In this document: one piece after another, positions 1-6,983 of the stretch | How positions within the stretch are numbered: position 1 is the first letter of the stretch | Layout: every line of letters begins with the position of its first letter | Assembly (NCBI RefSeq): GCF_014897705.1 | Contig: NZ_JABUXV010000021.1 | Location: 1 to 64,000, forward strand | From: Brachybacterium sp. FME24 | GTDB taxonomy: Bacteria; Actinomycetota; Actinomycetes; Actinomycetales; Dermabacteraceae | Reading direction: 5' to 3' | DNA: 64,000 nt | The notes under the pieces: model-generated | The model's input: the letters and a program-made list of their open reading frames with translations, nothing else | The model's database searches: none | What the model was told of the DNA's origin: nothing | Translations under genes and position numbers: made by a program

Positions 1-3
1 CAC

Positions 4-52
4 AAAAAAACCTGAGCCGCGTCACCGTTCGTAAACGATGACGCGACTCAGG
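4..52 (-). terminator. Rho-independent terminator of tRNA-Arg
   Basis: Bases 11-24 pair with 39-52 with a single mismatch (arms cctgagccgcgtca and tgacgcgactcagg). A smaller stem lies inside the loop. On the minus strand the hairpin is followed by a T-run, seen as the A-run at 4-10. It sits a few bases past the 3' end of the tRNA-Arg gene, as expected for an intrinsic terminator. Confidence 0.85.
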
Positions 53-59
53 ACAAAAG

Positions 60-132
60 TGCGCCCGGAGGGATTCGAACCCCCAACCTTCTGATCCGTA
101 GTCAGATGCTCTATCCGTTAAGCTACGGGCGC
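60..132 (-). tRNA. tRNA-Arg(ACG)
   Basis: The minus strand folds as a full cloverleaf of 73 nt with a 7-bp acceptor stem (GCGCCCG/CGGGCGC), a D arm with GG, an anticodon loop CTACGGA and a T loop TTCGAAT. The anticodon is ACG, so the tRNA carries arginine; A34 is normally edited to inosine so that CGN codons are read. The discriminator is A and CCA is not encoded, so the end must be added after transcription. A promoter-like pair lies just upstream and a strong terminator downstream, so it is a stand-alone transcription unit. Confidence 0.95.
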
Positions 133-156
133 TTCGTCGGCGTTGCGACCTGATCG

Positions 157-186
157 AGTCTAATGCTCGGCCCAGGTCGGCGCCAA
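157..186 (-). promoter_or_regulatory. Putative promoter of tRNA-Arg
   Basis: On the minus strand a TTGGCG hexamer (181-186) is followed after 18 bp by TAGACT (157-162), about 24 bp before the mature tRNA 5' end. Both match actinobacterial housekeeping sigma boxes reasonably well. Confidence 0.5.
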
Positions 187-241
187 TCCAGGAGCCATGA
201 CCCTGCTCACATGGTCCTGGAGTGGCGCGCCGCCCCCGTGA

Positions 242-1324
242 TCACCAGCCCGGATTCTGCGGGGGCTGGCTCCAGCCCTGTGGGTTCTGCTGATCGTCGC
301 CGGGCTGACCGTTGCCGGGCTGGCCGTCACCCGGCTGGCCCCACTGCTGGCCCTGATCGCCCTGAGGTGCGGGCGGGGGAGACGCCTGACCCCACGGCTC
401 GCCCTGCGGTGCGGCGGGAGGCGGAGAGGCCTGGCCCCAGTTCTGCCCGCCCTGCGGTGCGGCGGGCGGCGCCTGGCCCCACTGCTGGCCCTGTTCACCC
501 TGGGGTGCGGCCGGCGGGGGCGTCTGGCCCCACATCTGACCATTCTGCTGACCACCCTGCGGAGCAGCCGGCGGGGCGTTGCCGGACGCCGTCGAGGAGG
601 CGCCGGCGGCACCGAAGGCTGCCGCCGCGTGCATTCCGCCGGGGCCGCCCGTGCCGGAGCCCTTGCTGCGGCGCGCACGGATCACGAAGAAGGCGACCGC
701 GGCGAGGGCGAGCAGCAGGAAGAAGCCGAGCACGACCACGATGATGATCACGATGAGCCAGGGGAAGCCACCGGACTTCGCGGTGATGTCCACGCCCTGG
801 GAGACCTCGGAGATGTCGGTGTAGGTGACGGTCTTGCCGTCGACGGTGCCGCCCTTGGATTCCAGGACCTTGCCCGGGAAGGCGAAGGACATCCGGAAAT
901 CGAAGTCACCGGCCTGGTCGCCGTAGAGGAGCTCGATATCTTCCTGGGTGATCTGATCGGACCCGAAGTCCAAGGTCAGGTGGAACTCGCCATCTTCCTC
1001 GGTCAGTTCCATGCCGTCGCCGAAATCGGAGCGCTCCATCGCGCCCGACGCGCGGCAGCCCCAGATGCCGTCTTCGTCGTAGGCGGTGATCTCCACCTCG
1101 CCGAAGGTGTCTCCTTCGTCCTCCATCTCCGTGCACAGTTCCTCGGCGGAGCTGTACTCGCTCTCGATGTAGGTGGAATCGACGCCGAAATCCATGGAGA
1201 GATTCATCGAATCGATATCGTTGATCTCGTAATCCGCGTAGAGGCGACCACACCCGGCCAGGATCAGGATCAACGGTAGGACGAGAACGGCGTAGAGCCG
1301 GCGCCGTGCCGAGATGGTGTTCAT
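242..1324 (-). CDS. LppM-like membrane-anchored lipoprotein with Gln/Pro-rich tail
   Basis: The 360-residue product starts with a lipoprotein signal peptide: RRR near residue 8, a hydrophobic core and a lipobox LAGC with the lipidated Cys at 25. Residues about 26-180 form an acidic extracytoplasmic domain resembling the mycobacterial LppM N-terminal domain. One membrane helix follows at about 190-215, with a basic stop signal. The last 130 residues are low-complexity repeats built from PAAPQG and WGQ, which would lie in the cytoplasm. LppM in mycobacteria is an envelope lipoprotein linked to host interaction; that role is not implied here. The gene is alone, and a palindrome plus TAGTCT box lies upstream. 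The family assignment rests on architecture and is moderately sure. Confidence 0.7.
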   Translation of the reverse strand: MNTISARRRLYAVLVLPLILILAGCGRLYADYEINDIDSMNLSMDFGVDSTYIESEYSSAEELCTEMEDEGDTFGEVEITAYDEDGIWGCRASGAMERSDFGDGMELTEEDGEFHLTLDFGSDQITQEDIELLYGDQAGDFDFRMSFAFPGKVLESKGGTVDGKTVTYTDISEVSQGVDITAKSGGFPWLIVIIIVVVLGFFLLLALAAVAFFVIRARRSKGSGTGGPGGMHAAAAFGAAGASSTASGNAPPAAPQGGQQNGQMWGQTPPPAAPQGEQGQQWGQAPPAAPQGGQNWGQASPPPAAPQGEPWGQASPPPAPQGDQGQQWGQPGDGQPGNGQPGDDQQNPQGWSQPPQNPGW

Positions 1325-1384
1325 GGTTCCCCCGAAGTGCTGGATTGTCTGAGGCGCGCCCAGACCGTGGGTGGCACCGAGATC

Positions 1385-1428
1385 AGACTACCTGCGCAGG
1401 GTCATTCACGCGGTGGGGAGAACTCCCC
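1385..1428 (-). promoter_or_regulatory. Palindrome and -10 box upstream of the LppM-like gene
   Basis: A perfect inverted repeat GGGGAG-2-CTCCCC (1415-1428) lies exactly 24 bp upstream of TAGTCT (1385-1390) in the minus direction, about 60 bp before the start codon. No good -35 box is visible in the gap, which suggests a regulator-dependent promoter. The same layout recurs at 36880-36923 before another lipoprotein gene. Confidence 0.5.
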
Positions 1429-1479
1429 ATCGCGTGCGCATGAAGGGCGCGAAATGCTCGCGCCAGAACCTGGAGAGGT

Positions 1480-2103
1480 CTACTTCCAGAACATGAGCAT
1501 GCCGCCGCCGACGAGCATCACGCCGAAGCCGGCCGCCAGGTTCCAGTCGCCGATCGGCAGCGGCAGCGTGCCGCCCGAGAGGTAGAAGGTGACCAGGTAG
1601 AGCAGGCCCAGGATCAGGAAGGCGACGGCAGCCGGTGCGAGCCAGGCAGGGTTCGGTGCCTCCGCGGCGACGCGGCGACGACCCGTGCGCGCGGACTCCG
1701 CGGCAGCAGCCTTCTTCGGGGAGGTGGACCGGGTCGCGTCCTTCGCCTTCTCGGTGACCTCGCTGCCCGCGGTCTTCTCCGTGGGCGTGCCCTGGTCGGC
1801 GCCTTTGCCCTTGCCGGCCTTCGGGCCGGTGCTCTTCTTCGCGACCGGATCCTTCGCTCCGGCGGGGCGGGACTTCTTCACCGGATCCTTGCCGGAGGCG
1901 CTGCCCTGGGCGTCGTCCTTCGCGCTCTCGTCCGCATCGGTGGCCGTCTCGGCGGTGTCGACGGCTTCAGCCCCCGTGGCCCCTTCCGCTCCATCGGCCC
2001 GATCGGTCGTGGGGTCGTCGAGGTCTTCCGTCTCGGGCGCGATTGCCGGGGCCTTCGCTGTCGACGCCGCCCGTGCGGACGACTTCTTCTTGCTCCTGGC
2101 CAT
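1480..2103 (-). CDS. crgA: Cell division protein CrgA with long charged N-terminus
   Basis: The last 65 residues match CrgA: a short NPAWLAPAA motif, two membrane helices separated by a loop with a GDWNLAAGFG-type segment, and a C-terminal MFWK. CrgA is a small septal membrane protein that interacts with FtsZ, FtsI and other divisome parts. Usual CrgA proteins are about 85-95 residues; this one has 207 because of a low-complexity Lys/Ala/Asp/Glu/Thr-rich cytoplasmic N-terminus starting MARSKKKSS. I chose the ATG at 2103 because GAGGGAG precedes it; an upstream in-frame ATG at 2148 lacks such a site. The gene lies divergent to a DUF881 gene and close to the pknB operon, as in mycobacteria. Confidence 0.9.
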   Translation of the reverse strand: MARSKKKSSARAASTAKAPAIAPETEDLDDPTTDRADGAEGATGAEAVDTAETATDADESAKDDAQGSASGKDPVKKSRPAGAKDPVAKKSTGPKAGKGKGADQGTPTEKTAGSEVTEKAKDATRSTSPKKAAAAESARTGRRRVAAEAPNPAWLAPAAVAFLILGLLYLVTFYLSGGTLPLPIGDWNLAAGFGVMLVGGGMLMFWK

Positions 2104-2173
2104 GAAACGGTGCTCCCTCAAGACTGCTTGCGCGCGGCGGCTCCGCACGGGCCCGCCGACGCGGACCTTGGCC

Positions 2174-2179
2174 TAGGGT
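2174..2179 (+). promoter_or_regulatory. Putative -10 box for DUF881-sortase operon
   Basis: TAGGGT lies 38 bp before the ATG at 2218 and fits the TAnnnT consensus. No clear -35 hexamer is seen at 16-18 bp upstream. The downstream genes overlap, so one promoter could serve three genes. Confidence 0.35.
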
Positions 2180-2217
2180 AATGGTCGTCGGGTGAGGGCG
2201 CGAAGCGAGGAGTGACA

Positions 2218-3030
2218 ATGGTCGAGCATGCCGCGAGTACGCCCGACCCCGAGCGCCCGCCGTCGCAGGGGCAGCCGCCGTCGGGCGATCCGTCCTCCTC
2301 GGCGGTGAAGCCCCCGGGCAGCGCAGGTCCCGGCCGCCGTGGCCGCGTCGGCCTCGCCCTGGTGATGGTCCTGTGCGGCGTGCTGTTCGCGACCACCGCC
2401 CGGATCTCCGGCGGCGGCTCGATCCGTGACGAGAGCGGAGATGTCGCCGGGGTGCTGCGTGATCGGGGCCGCACCATCGAGGAGCTCACCGAGGACGCGG
2501 CGGACAAGCGTGCACAGATCGCGGAGCTGTCCTCGAGCAGCGCCGATGCCGTCACGGAGGAGCGCACCTCCCGGGTCGCGAACGCCGTCGGCCTCAGCGA
2601 GGTCAGCGGCGAGGCCGTGAAGATCACCCTGACCGATGCGCCCACCAGCAAGCTCGGCTCGATGCCCGACATCGAGCCGGACGATCTCGTCGTCCACCAG
2701 CAGGACATGGAGTCCTACATCAATGCTCTGTGGGCCGGCGGCGCCGAGGCGATGATGCTGCAGGACCAGCGAGTCGTCAACGGCAGCGCTTTCCGCTGCG
2801 CAGGCAATACGCTCCTGCTCGAGGGTCGGGTCTACTCACCGCCGTTCGTCATCACCGTCATCGGGCCCACCGAGCAGATGCTGGCCGTGCTCGAGGACAC
2901 CCAGGGGGTGCAGGTATATCGTGAGTGGGTCGACTACGTGGGCCTCGGCGAACGCATCGACACGCTGGATACTGCGACCCTCCCCGCCTTCGAAGGCTCC
3001 CTGACCCTCGACCTCGCGAAAGCAGAATGA
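2218..3030 (+). CDS. DUF881 membrane protein
   Basis: The 270-residue product has a Pro-rich cytoplasmic N-terminus, one membrane helix at about 45-65 (ALVMVLCGVLFAT) and an extracytoplasmic DUF881 region with a heptad-like stretch (TIEELTEDAADKRAQIAELS) then the conserved VVNGSAFRCAGNTLL segment. DUF881 proteins are related to YlxW/YlxX and sit beside cell-division genes in Firmicutes and beside crgA and pknB in actinobacteria; their biochemical role is unknown. Start ATG at 2218 is preceded by GAGGAG at 2207-2212; a GTG at 2212 is the alternative. The stop overlaps the start of the next gene (ATGA). Confidence 0.85.
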   Translation: MVEHAASTPDPERPPSQGQPPSGDPSSSAVKPPGSAGPGRRGRVGLALVMVLCGVLFATTARISGGGSIRDESGDVAGVLRDRGRTIEELTEDAADKRAQIAELSSSSADAVTEERTSRVANAVGLSEVSGEAVKITLTDAPTSKLGSMPDIEPDDLVVHQQDMESYINALWAGGAEAMMLQDQRVVNGSAFRCAGNTLLLEGRVYSPPFVITVIGPTEQMLAVLEDTQGVQVYREWVDYVGLGERIDTLDTATLPAFEGSLTLDLAKAE

Positions 3031-3881
3031 TGGCCGCTCGCCACACCCACCGCTCCCGCTCGCGCCCTGGCGGCGCCGGATTCCTCGGCGGTGCGATCGG
3101 CCTCCTCGGAGAACTGCTGCTCACCGTCGGGGCCCTGCTCCTGCTCTTCCTGGTCTGGCAGCTGTGGTGGACCGACGTCATCGCCGACCGCGAGCAGGCC
3201 GGCATCATCGCCGGTCTCGACGATGAGTGGGGGTCGGTCGACCAGGAGCGCATCGCCCCCGCCCAGGACGGCCCGCCCCCGGTCCCCGACACCCTCGGGG
3301 ACACCATGACCTGGGGCACGATGCACGTGCCCGCCTTCGACCGCGACCGCTTCCCGCTCGCGGAGGGCGTCAGCCTGGAAGAGGTTCTCAACGTCAAGGG
3401 CGCGGGCCACTATCCGGAGACCGCACTGCCCGGTGAGGTCGGGAACTTCTCCGTCGCCGGCCACCGCAACACCTACGGACGCGTCTTCGAGGACATCGCA
3501 GCCCTGCAGAGCGGAGATCCGGTCGTCATCGAGACGGCCGACGCCTTCTACGTCTACGAGGTCACCGAGTCGTTGATCGTGAACCCCGAGGACGTCGAGG
3601 TCATCGCCCCGGCCCCAGGGGAACCGGGCGTCGAGCCCACCGAGCAGATGATGACCCTGACCGCGTGCCACCCGATGTACTCCGCCCGAGAGCGCTACAT
3701 CGTCCACGCGGAGTTCGCGTACTGGACGGACCGTGAGGACGGCATCCCCGAGGCGCTCGCCTCCGAGGAATCGACATCCGGCGAGGGGACGTCCGACGGC
3801 GAGGAGGCGGCCGGTGCCACAGGGGCTGCCGCCGCCGCGACAGCGCTCACGACCGCCACCGCCCGCGAGGAGGAGAACTGA
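3027..3881 (+). CDS. Class E sortase
   Basis: This 284-residue protein has a basic N-terminus, one membrane helix at about 25-50 and a sortase domain outside the membrane. The catalytic set is visible: His146 in GHRNTYG, Cys214 in TLTACHP and an Arg just after it in SARERY (221 or 223). Class E sortases of high-GC actinobacteria join LAxTG-type surface proteins to the wall. The C-terminal 45 residues are an Ala/Glu/Gly/Thr-rich tail that is not part of the enzyme fold. It overlaps the DUF881 stop and the next start, so it is co-translated with them. No obvious LAxTG substrate is encoded in the window, so its substrates must lie elsewhere. Confidence 0.92.
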   Translation: MMAARHTHRSRSRPGGAGFLGGAIGLLGELLLTVGALLLLFLVWQLWWTDVIADREQAGIIAGLDDEWGSVDQERIAPAQDGPPPVPDTLGDTMTWGTMHVPAFDRDRFPLAEGVSLEEVLNVKGAGHYPETALPGEVGNFSVAGHRNTYGRVFEDIAALQSGDPVVIETADAFYVYEVTESLIVNPEDVEVIAPAPGEPGVEPTEQMMTLTACHPMYSARERYIVHAEFAYWTDREDGIPEALASEESTSGEGTSDGEEAAGATGAAAAATALTTATAREEEN

Positions 3882-4069
3882 TGTACGCCTGGATGTTCCG
3901 TCACCTGCCCGGCCCGCTGTGGGCGCGGATCGGGATCACCGTGGTGCTGCTCGCGGCGCTCATCGTGGTGCTGTTCGCCTGGGTCTTCCCCGCGGTCGCG
4001 CCCTACATGCCCTTCAACGACGGTCTCGTCGGAGCCGCAGGCCACGCACCGCCCACAGCGACGCCCTGA
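3881..4069 (+). CDS. Small single-pass membrane protein
   Basis: The 62-residue protein begins with a short amphipathic stretch, then one strong membrane helix at about 19-43 (ITVVLLAALIVVLFAWVFP) and a short tail with a YMPFND motif. Its start shares one base with the sortase stop (TGATG), and the AGGAGAA at 3871 is a good ribosome site. Proteins of this size and layout follow DUF881 or sortase genes beside pabA/trpG in many actinobacteria, but no function is known. It ends 42 bp before the convergent amidotransferase gene. Confidence 0.75.
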   Translation: MYAWMFRHLPGPLWARIGITVVLLAALIVVLFAWVFPAVAPYMPFNDGLVGAAGHAPPTATP

Positions 4070-4111
4070 GCGGCTCGCGGCCCGAGCCCGGGGCCTGGAC
4101 CGGCGCGCGGG

Positions 4112-4804
4112 TCAGACGGCGGTCATGAGGGGCTTCAGCCCCGCCGAGCGTGCTCCCGCATCGATGCCGTCGCACAGCTCCAGGAACTGGGCGAGCATCA
4201 GATGCCCGTTCTCGGTGAGCACGGACTCGGGATGGAACTGCACGCCGTGCAGCGGCAGCTCGCGGTGCGCGAGACCCATGATCATGCCATCGGCGGTGCG
4301 GGCGGTGACCTCGAGCGTGTCGGGGATCGTGGCCGGGTCGACCGTCAGCGAGTGGTAGCGGGTCGCGATCATCGGCGAGGGGGCGGAAGCGAACACGCTG
4401 CCGCCCGCATGGGTGAGCTCGCTGGTGCGGCCGTGCATGAGGTGCGGGGCGTGACCCACGGTCGCCCCGAAGTACTGACCGAGCGCCTGGTGGCCCAGGC
4501 ACACACCGAGCATCGGCACCGAGCGCTCGGCGCAGGCACCGATCACCTCGAGCGAACGACCGGCCGTGGTGGGATTGCCGGGGCCGGGGGAGACCAGCAC
4601 CCCGTCGAACCCGGCGAGGTCGACGGCGCCGGAGGCCTCCGAGGGCACCTCGTCATTGCGCACCACGACGGTGTCCGCGCCCATCTGCTGGAGGTAGCCG
4701 ACGATCGTGTAGACGAAGCTGTCGTAGTTGTCGATGACCAGGATGCGCGCACCGGAGGTCGAGGCCGTGCTCGACGCCGGCGCGGGTGTCGACGGCTCAA
4801 CCAT
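4112..4804 (-). CDS. Class I glutamine amidotransferase (TrpG/PabA type)
   Basis: The 230-residue protein is a type 1 glutaminase subunit. It carries VIDNYDSFVYTI, the oxyanion-strand PGPGNP, the nucleophile Cys in GVCLGHQ, and His-Glu in VQFHPES near the end. Such subunits supply ammonia for chorismate conversion to anthranilate (TrpG) or 4-amino-4-deoxychorismate (PabA). In mycobacteria the same neighbour of pknB is called trpG/pabA. The partner synthase is not in the window, so the exact product is unsettled. I chose ATG 4804, which overlaps the pknB stop by 8 nt; the frame continues upstream only through the pknB repeat tail. The first 18 residues are an unconserved Ser/Thr/Pro-rich leader. 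Confidence 0.88.
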   Translation of the reverse strand: MVEPSTPAPASSTASTSGARILVIDNYDSFVYTIVGYLQQMGADTVVVRNDEVPSEASGAVDLAGFDGVLVSPGPGNPTTAGRSLEVIGACAERSVPMLGVCLGHQALGQYFGATVGHAPHLMHGRTSELTHAGGSVFASAPSPMIATRYHSLTVDPATIPDTLEVTARTADGMIMGLAHRELPLHGVQFHPESVLTENGHLMLAQFLELCDGIDAGARSAGLKPLMTAV

Positions 4805-6983
4805 TCCCGTTTCCGTTCCCGTTGCCGTTCCCGTTCCCGTTTCCGTTCTCGTTTCCGTTGCCGCCCCCGGTGTTCCCGGCATCGCTCTCGGGATCCTCGG
4901 TCGGGGTCTCGCTCGGCTCCTCCGACGGAGTCTCGGTCGGCGTGGGGGTGGGCTCCTCGGTCGGGGTGGGGGTGTCCGGCGTCGGCGAGGGGGTCTCCTC
5001 CGGACCGCTGGAGACGATGATCGTCACCGTGGAGCCGCGGTCGACCTGCGCGTTCGCCTCGGGATCAGTGCGGATCACGCGGCCCTCCTCGACGGAGTCC
5101 GATACCTCGGTCTCGGTCGCGGTACCGAAGCCCGCATCTCCCAGCGTCGCCTGGGCCTCCTCGACCGTACGGCCGGTCACGTTCGGGACCGTCACCGGTC
5201 CCGGAGCCGCGGCCACCACCAGATCGACTCGGGAGCCGAACGGCGCGGTCCCGCTCTCCGCGGACGGCGTCTGGGTCAGCACGGTGCCGGGATCGGCCTC
5301 GGCATCCTCCTTCTCGGACGGCTCGGGGACCTCGAAACCACGGGCCTCGAGAATCTCCGTCGCCTTCTCGAGCTGAGTGCCCTCGACGCTCGGGATGGGG
5401 ACGTTGCCGGAGGCGAAGCGCACCGTGACCTCGTCGCCCTTCTGGGCATTGGCGCCGGCCTGCGGACTCGTACGGGTGACGGTGCCCTGCTCCTGGGCAG
5501 CGTCCTCCTCGTCACCCTCCTGCATCACCAGCTCGGCGTCCTCGAGAGCCGCCTGGGCCTCGTCCCGGGTGAGCCCCTGGAGGTCCGGGACCTCGACTGC
5601 TTCGGGCCCTCCGGAGACGGAGACCTCGACGGTGCGGCCGACCTCCACCTCGGTGCCCTCGGCCGGGGAGGACTCGATGACCTCGCCTTCCGGGACGTCC
5701 TGGGACATGACCTGGATGAACTCCGCGTCGAGCCCGACGTCCGCGAGGAGAGTGCCTGCCTCCTCCTCGGTCTCCCCGGCAAGGGCCGGGACCGGCACCA
5801 TCTCGGGACCGTTGTCCCATGGCTTGAAGTACCACAGCGCCGCGGCCACCAGGGCGAGCGCTGCGAGGATCACGAGGATGATCAGCCACCAGGGGCGCTT
5901 GCGCTTGGGCTCCTCCTCGATCTCATCGGGGGAGTGGGGGGCGAGGCCACCCGCTGCGGCGGGGGTCGCGGGCGATCCGCTGCTCCAGTTCGCCGCGGCC
6001 GCCCCACCGGCCCCGACACCCGCCAGGGCGGGGAGCGCCTCGGTGGCGTCGTCGGTCGGTCCCAGCACGGTCGTGGCCTCGGCGTCGGAGCCCACGGGCA
6101 CCGCGCCCTCGACCAGAGCCGGCGAGCGCCCGGCCACTGCGGCAGCGATGTCCCGGGAGAAGACGACAGCGCTCGGGTAGCGCTGCTCGCGATCCTTGGC
6201 CAGACCCGTGAGGATCACCGCGTCCAGCGCCGGGGTGATGGCGGCGTTGTAGGCCGACGGGGCCAGCGGTTCCTCGCGCACGTGCTGGTAGGCGATGGAG
6301 ACCGGGGTGTCCCCGGTGAACGGCGGACGGCCCGTCATCAGCTCGTACATCACGCAGGCGGCGGAGTAGATGTCGGAGCGGGCGTCGACCAGCTGGCCGC
6401 GGGCCTGCTCGGGGGAGAGGTACTGGGCGGTGCCCATGACTGCCTGGGTGGCGGTCATGGCACTGGTGGCGTCGGCGACCGCGCGGGCGATGCCGAAGTC
6501 CATGACCTTGACCGCGCCCGCATCGTTGATCATCACGTTGCCGGGCTTGATGTCGCGGTGCACGATCCCCGCCCGGTGCGAGTACTCCAGAGCGCTCAGC
6601 AGCGCTGCCATGATCTCGCCGGCCTTGTGGGCATCCATCGGGTGCTCGGGATCGACGTGCTCGCGCAGCGTGGTGCCGTGCACGTACTCCATCACGATGT
6701 ACGGGATGATGACGTCGGCCCCGGTGATCGTCCTCTGGTGCTCCTCGCCGGTGTCGTACACCGCGACGATGGAGGGATGGTTCAGGGAGGCGGCGCTGTG
6801 CGCCTCACGGCGGAACCGTTCCTGGAAGTTCGAGTCCCGGGCCAGGTCCGAGCGCAGCACCTTGACGGCGACCGTGCGATGCAGGCGGGAGTCCTCCGCC
6901 AGGAACACCTCGGCCATGCCGCCGGTCCCGAGGATCTTCCCCAGGGTGTAGCGGCCTCCTAGGACCACGTTCTCTTCGCTCAC
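4797..6983 (-). CDS. pknB: Ser/Thr protein kinase PknB with PASTA domains
   Basis: A 728-residue transmembrane kinase. The kinase domain spans about 11-275: glycine loop GTGGMAEV, Lys41 in VAVKVL, HRDIKPGN at 142-149, DFG at 162-164 and a Thr-rich activation loop before GTAQYLSPEQ. A basic KRKRPWW precedes one membrane helix near 365-385. Four extracytoplasmic PASTA repeats follow, each marked by a V-P-L/V segment and a SxGP- or AxPG-like end; these sense peptidoglycan fragments or lipid II in the family. The tail is acidic Thr/Pro/Glu-rich and ends in an Asn-Gly repeat. GTG 6983 overlaps the pknA stop (GTGA). The kinase controls cell-wall growth and division through FHA proteins and wall enzymes and is reversed by PstP. 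Confidence 0.96.
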   Translation of the reverse strand: MSEENVVLGGRYTLGKILGTGGMAEVFLAEDSRLHRTVAVKVLRSDLARDSNFQERFRREAHSAASLNHPSIVAVYDTGEEHQRTITGADVIIPYIVMEYVHGTTLREHVDPEHPMDAHKAGEIMAALLSALEYSHRAGIVHRDIKPGNVMINDAGAVKVMDFGIARAVADATSAMTATQAVMGTAQYLSPEQARGQLVDARSDIYSAACVMYELMTGRPPFTGDTPVSIAYQHVREEPLAPSAYNAAITPALDAVILTGLAKDREQRYPSAVVFSRDIAAAVAGRSPALVEGAVPVGSDAEATTVLGPTDDATEALPALAGVGAGGAAAANWSSGSPATPAAAGGLAPHSPDEIEEEPKRKRPWWLIILVILAALALVAAALWYFKPWDNGPEMVPVPALAGETEEEAGTLLADVGLDAEFIQVMSQDVPEGEVIESSPAEGTEVEVGRTVEVSVSGGPEAVEVPDLQGLTRDEAQAALEDAELVMQEGDEEDAAQEQGTVTRTSPQAGANAQKGDEVTVRFASGNVPIPSVEGTQLEKATEILEARGFEVPEPSEKEDAEADPGTVLTQTPSAESGTAPFGSRVDLVVAAAPGPVTVPNVTGRTVEEAQATLGDAGFGTATETEVSDSVEEGRVIRTDPEANAQVDRGSTVTIIVSSGPEETPSPTPDTPTPTEEPTPTPTETPSEEPSETPTEDPESDAGNTGGGNGNENGNGNGNGNGNGNGNG
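4802..4863 (-). repeat. Hexanucleotide repeat coding the PknB Asn-Gly tail
   Basis: About ten near-identical 6-bp units (AACGGG or AACGGA on the coding strand, seen as gttccc/gtttcc on the plus strand) run in tandem. They code (Asn-Gly)n with one Asn-Glu unit and cover the start codon of the downstream amidotransferase. Slippage would change length in two-residue steps without a frameshift. Confidence 0.85.

Noticed and set aside
4802-4863. CRISPR-like array
   Set aside because: The units are 6 bp, have no spacers and code a protein tail.
4728-6962. 744-codon plus-strand open frame
   Set aside because: It is antisense to pknB, which has full kinase and PASTA motifs.
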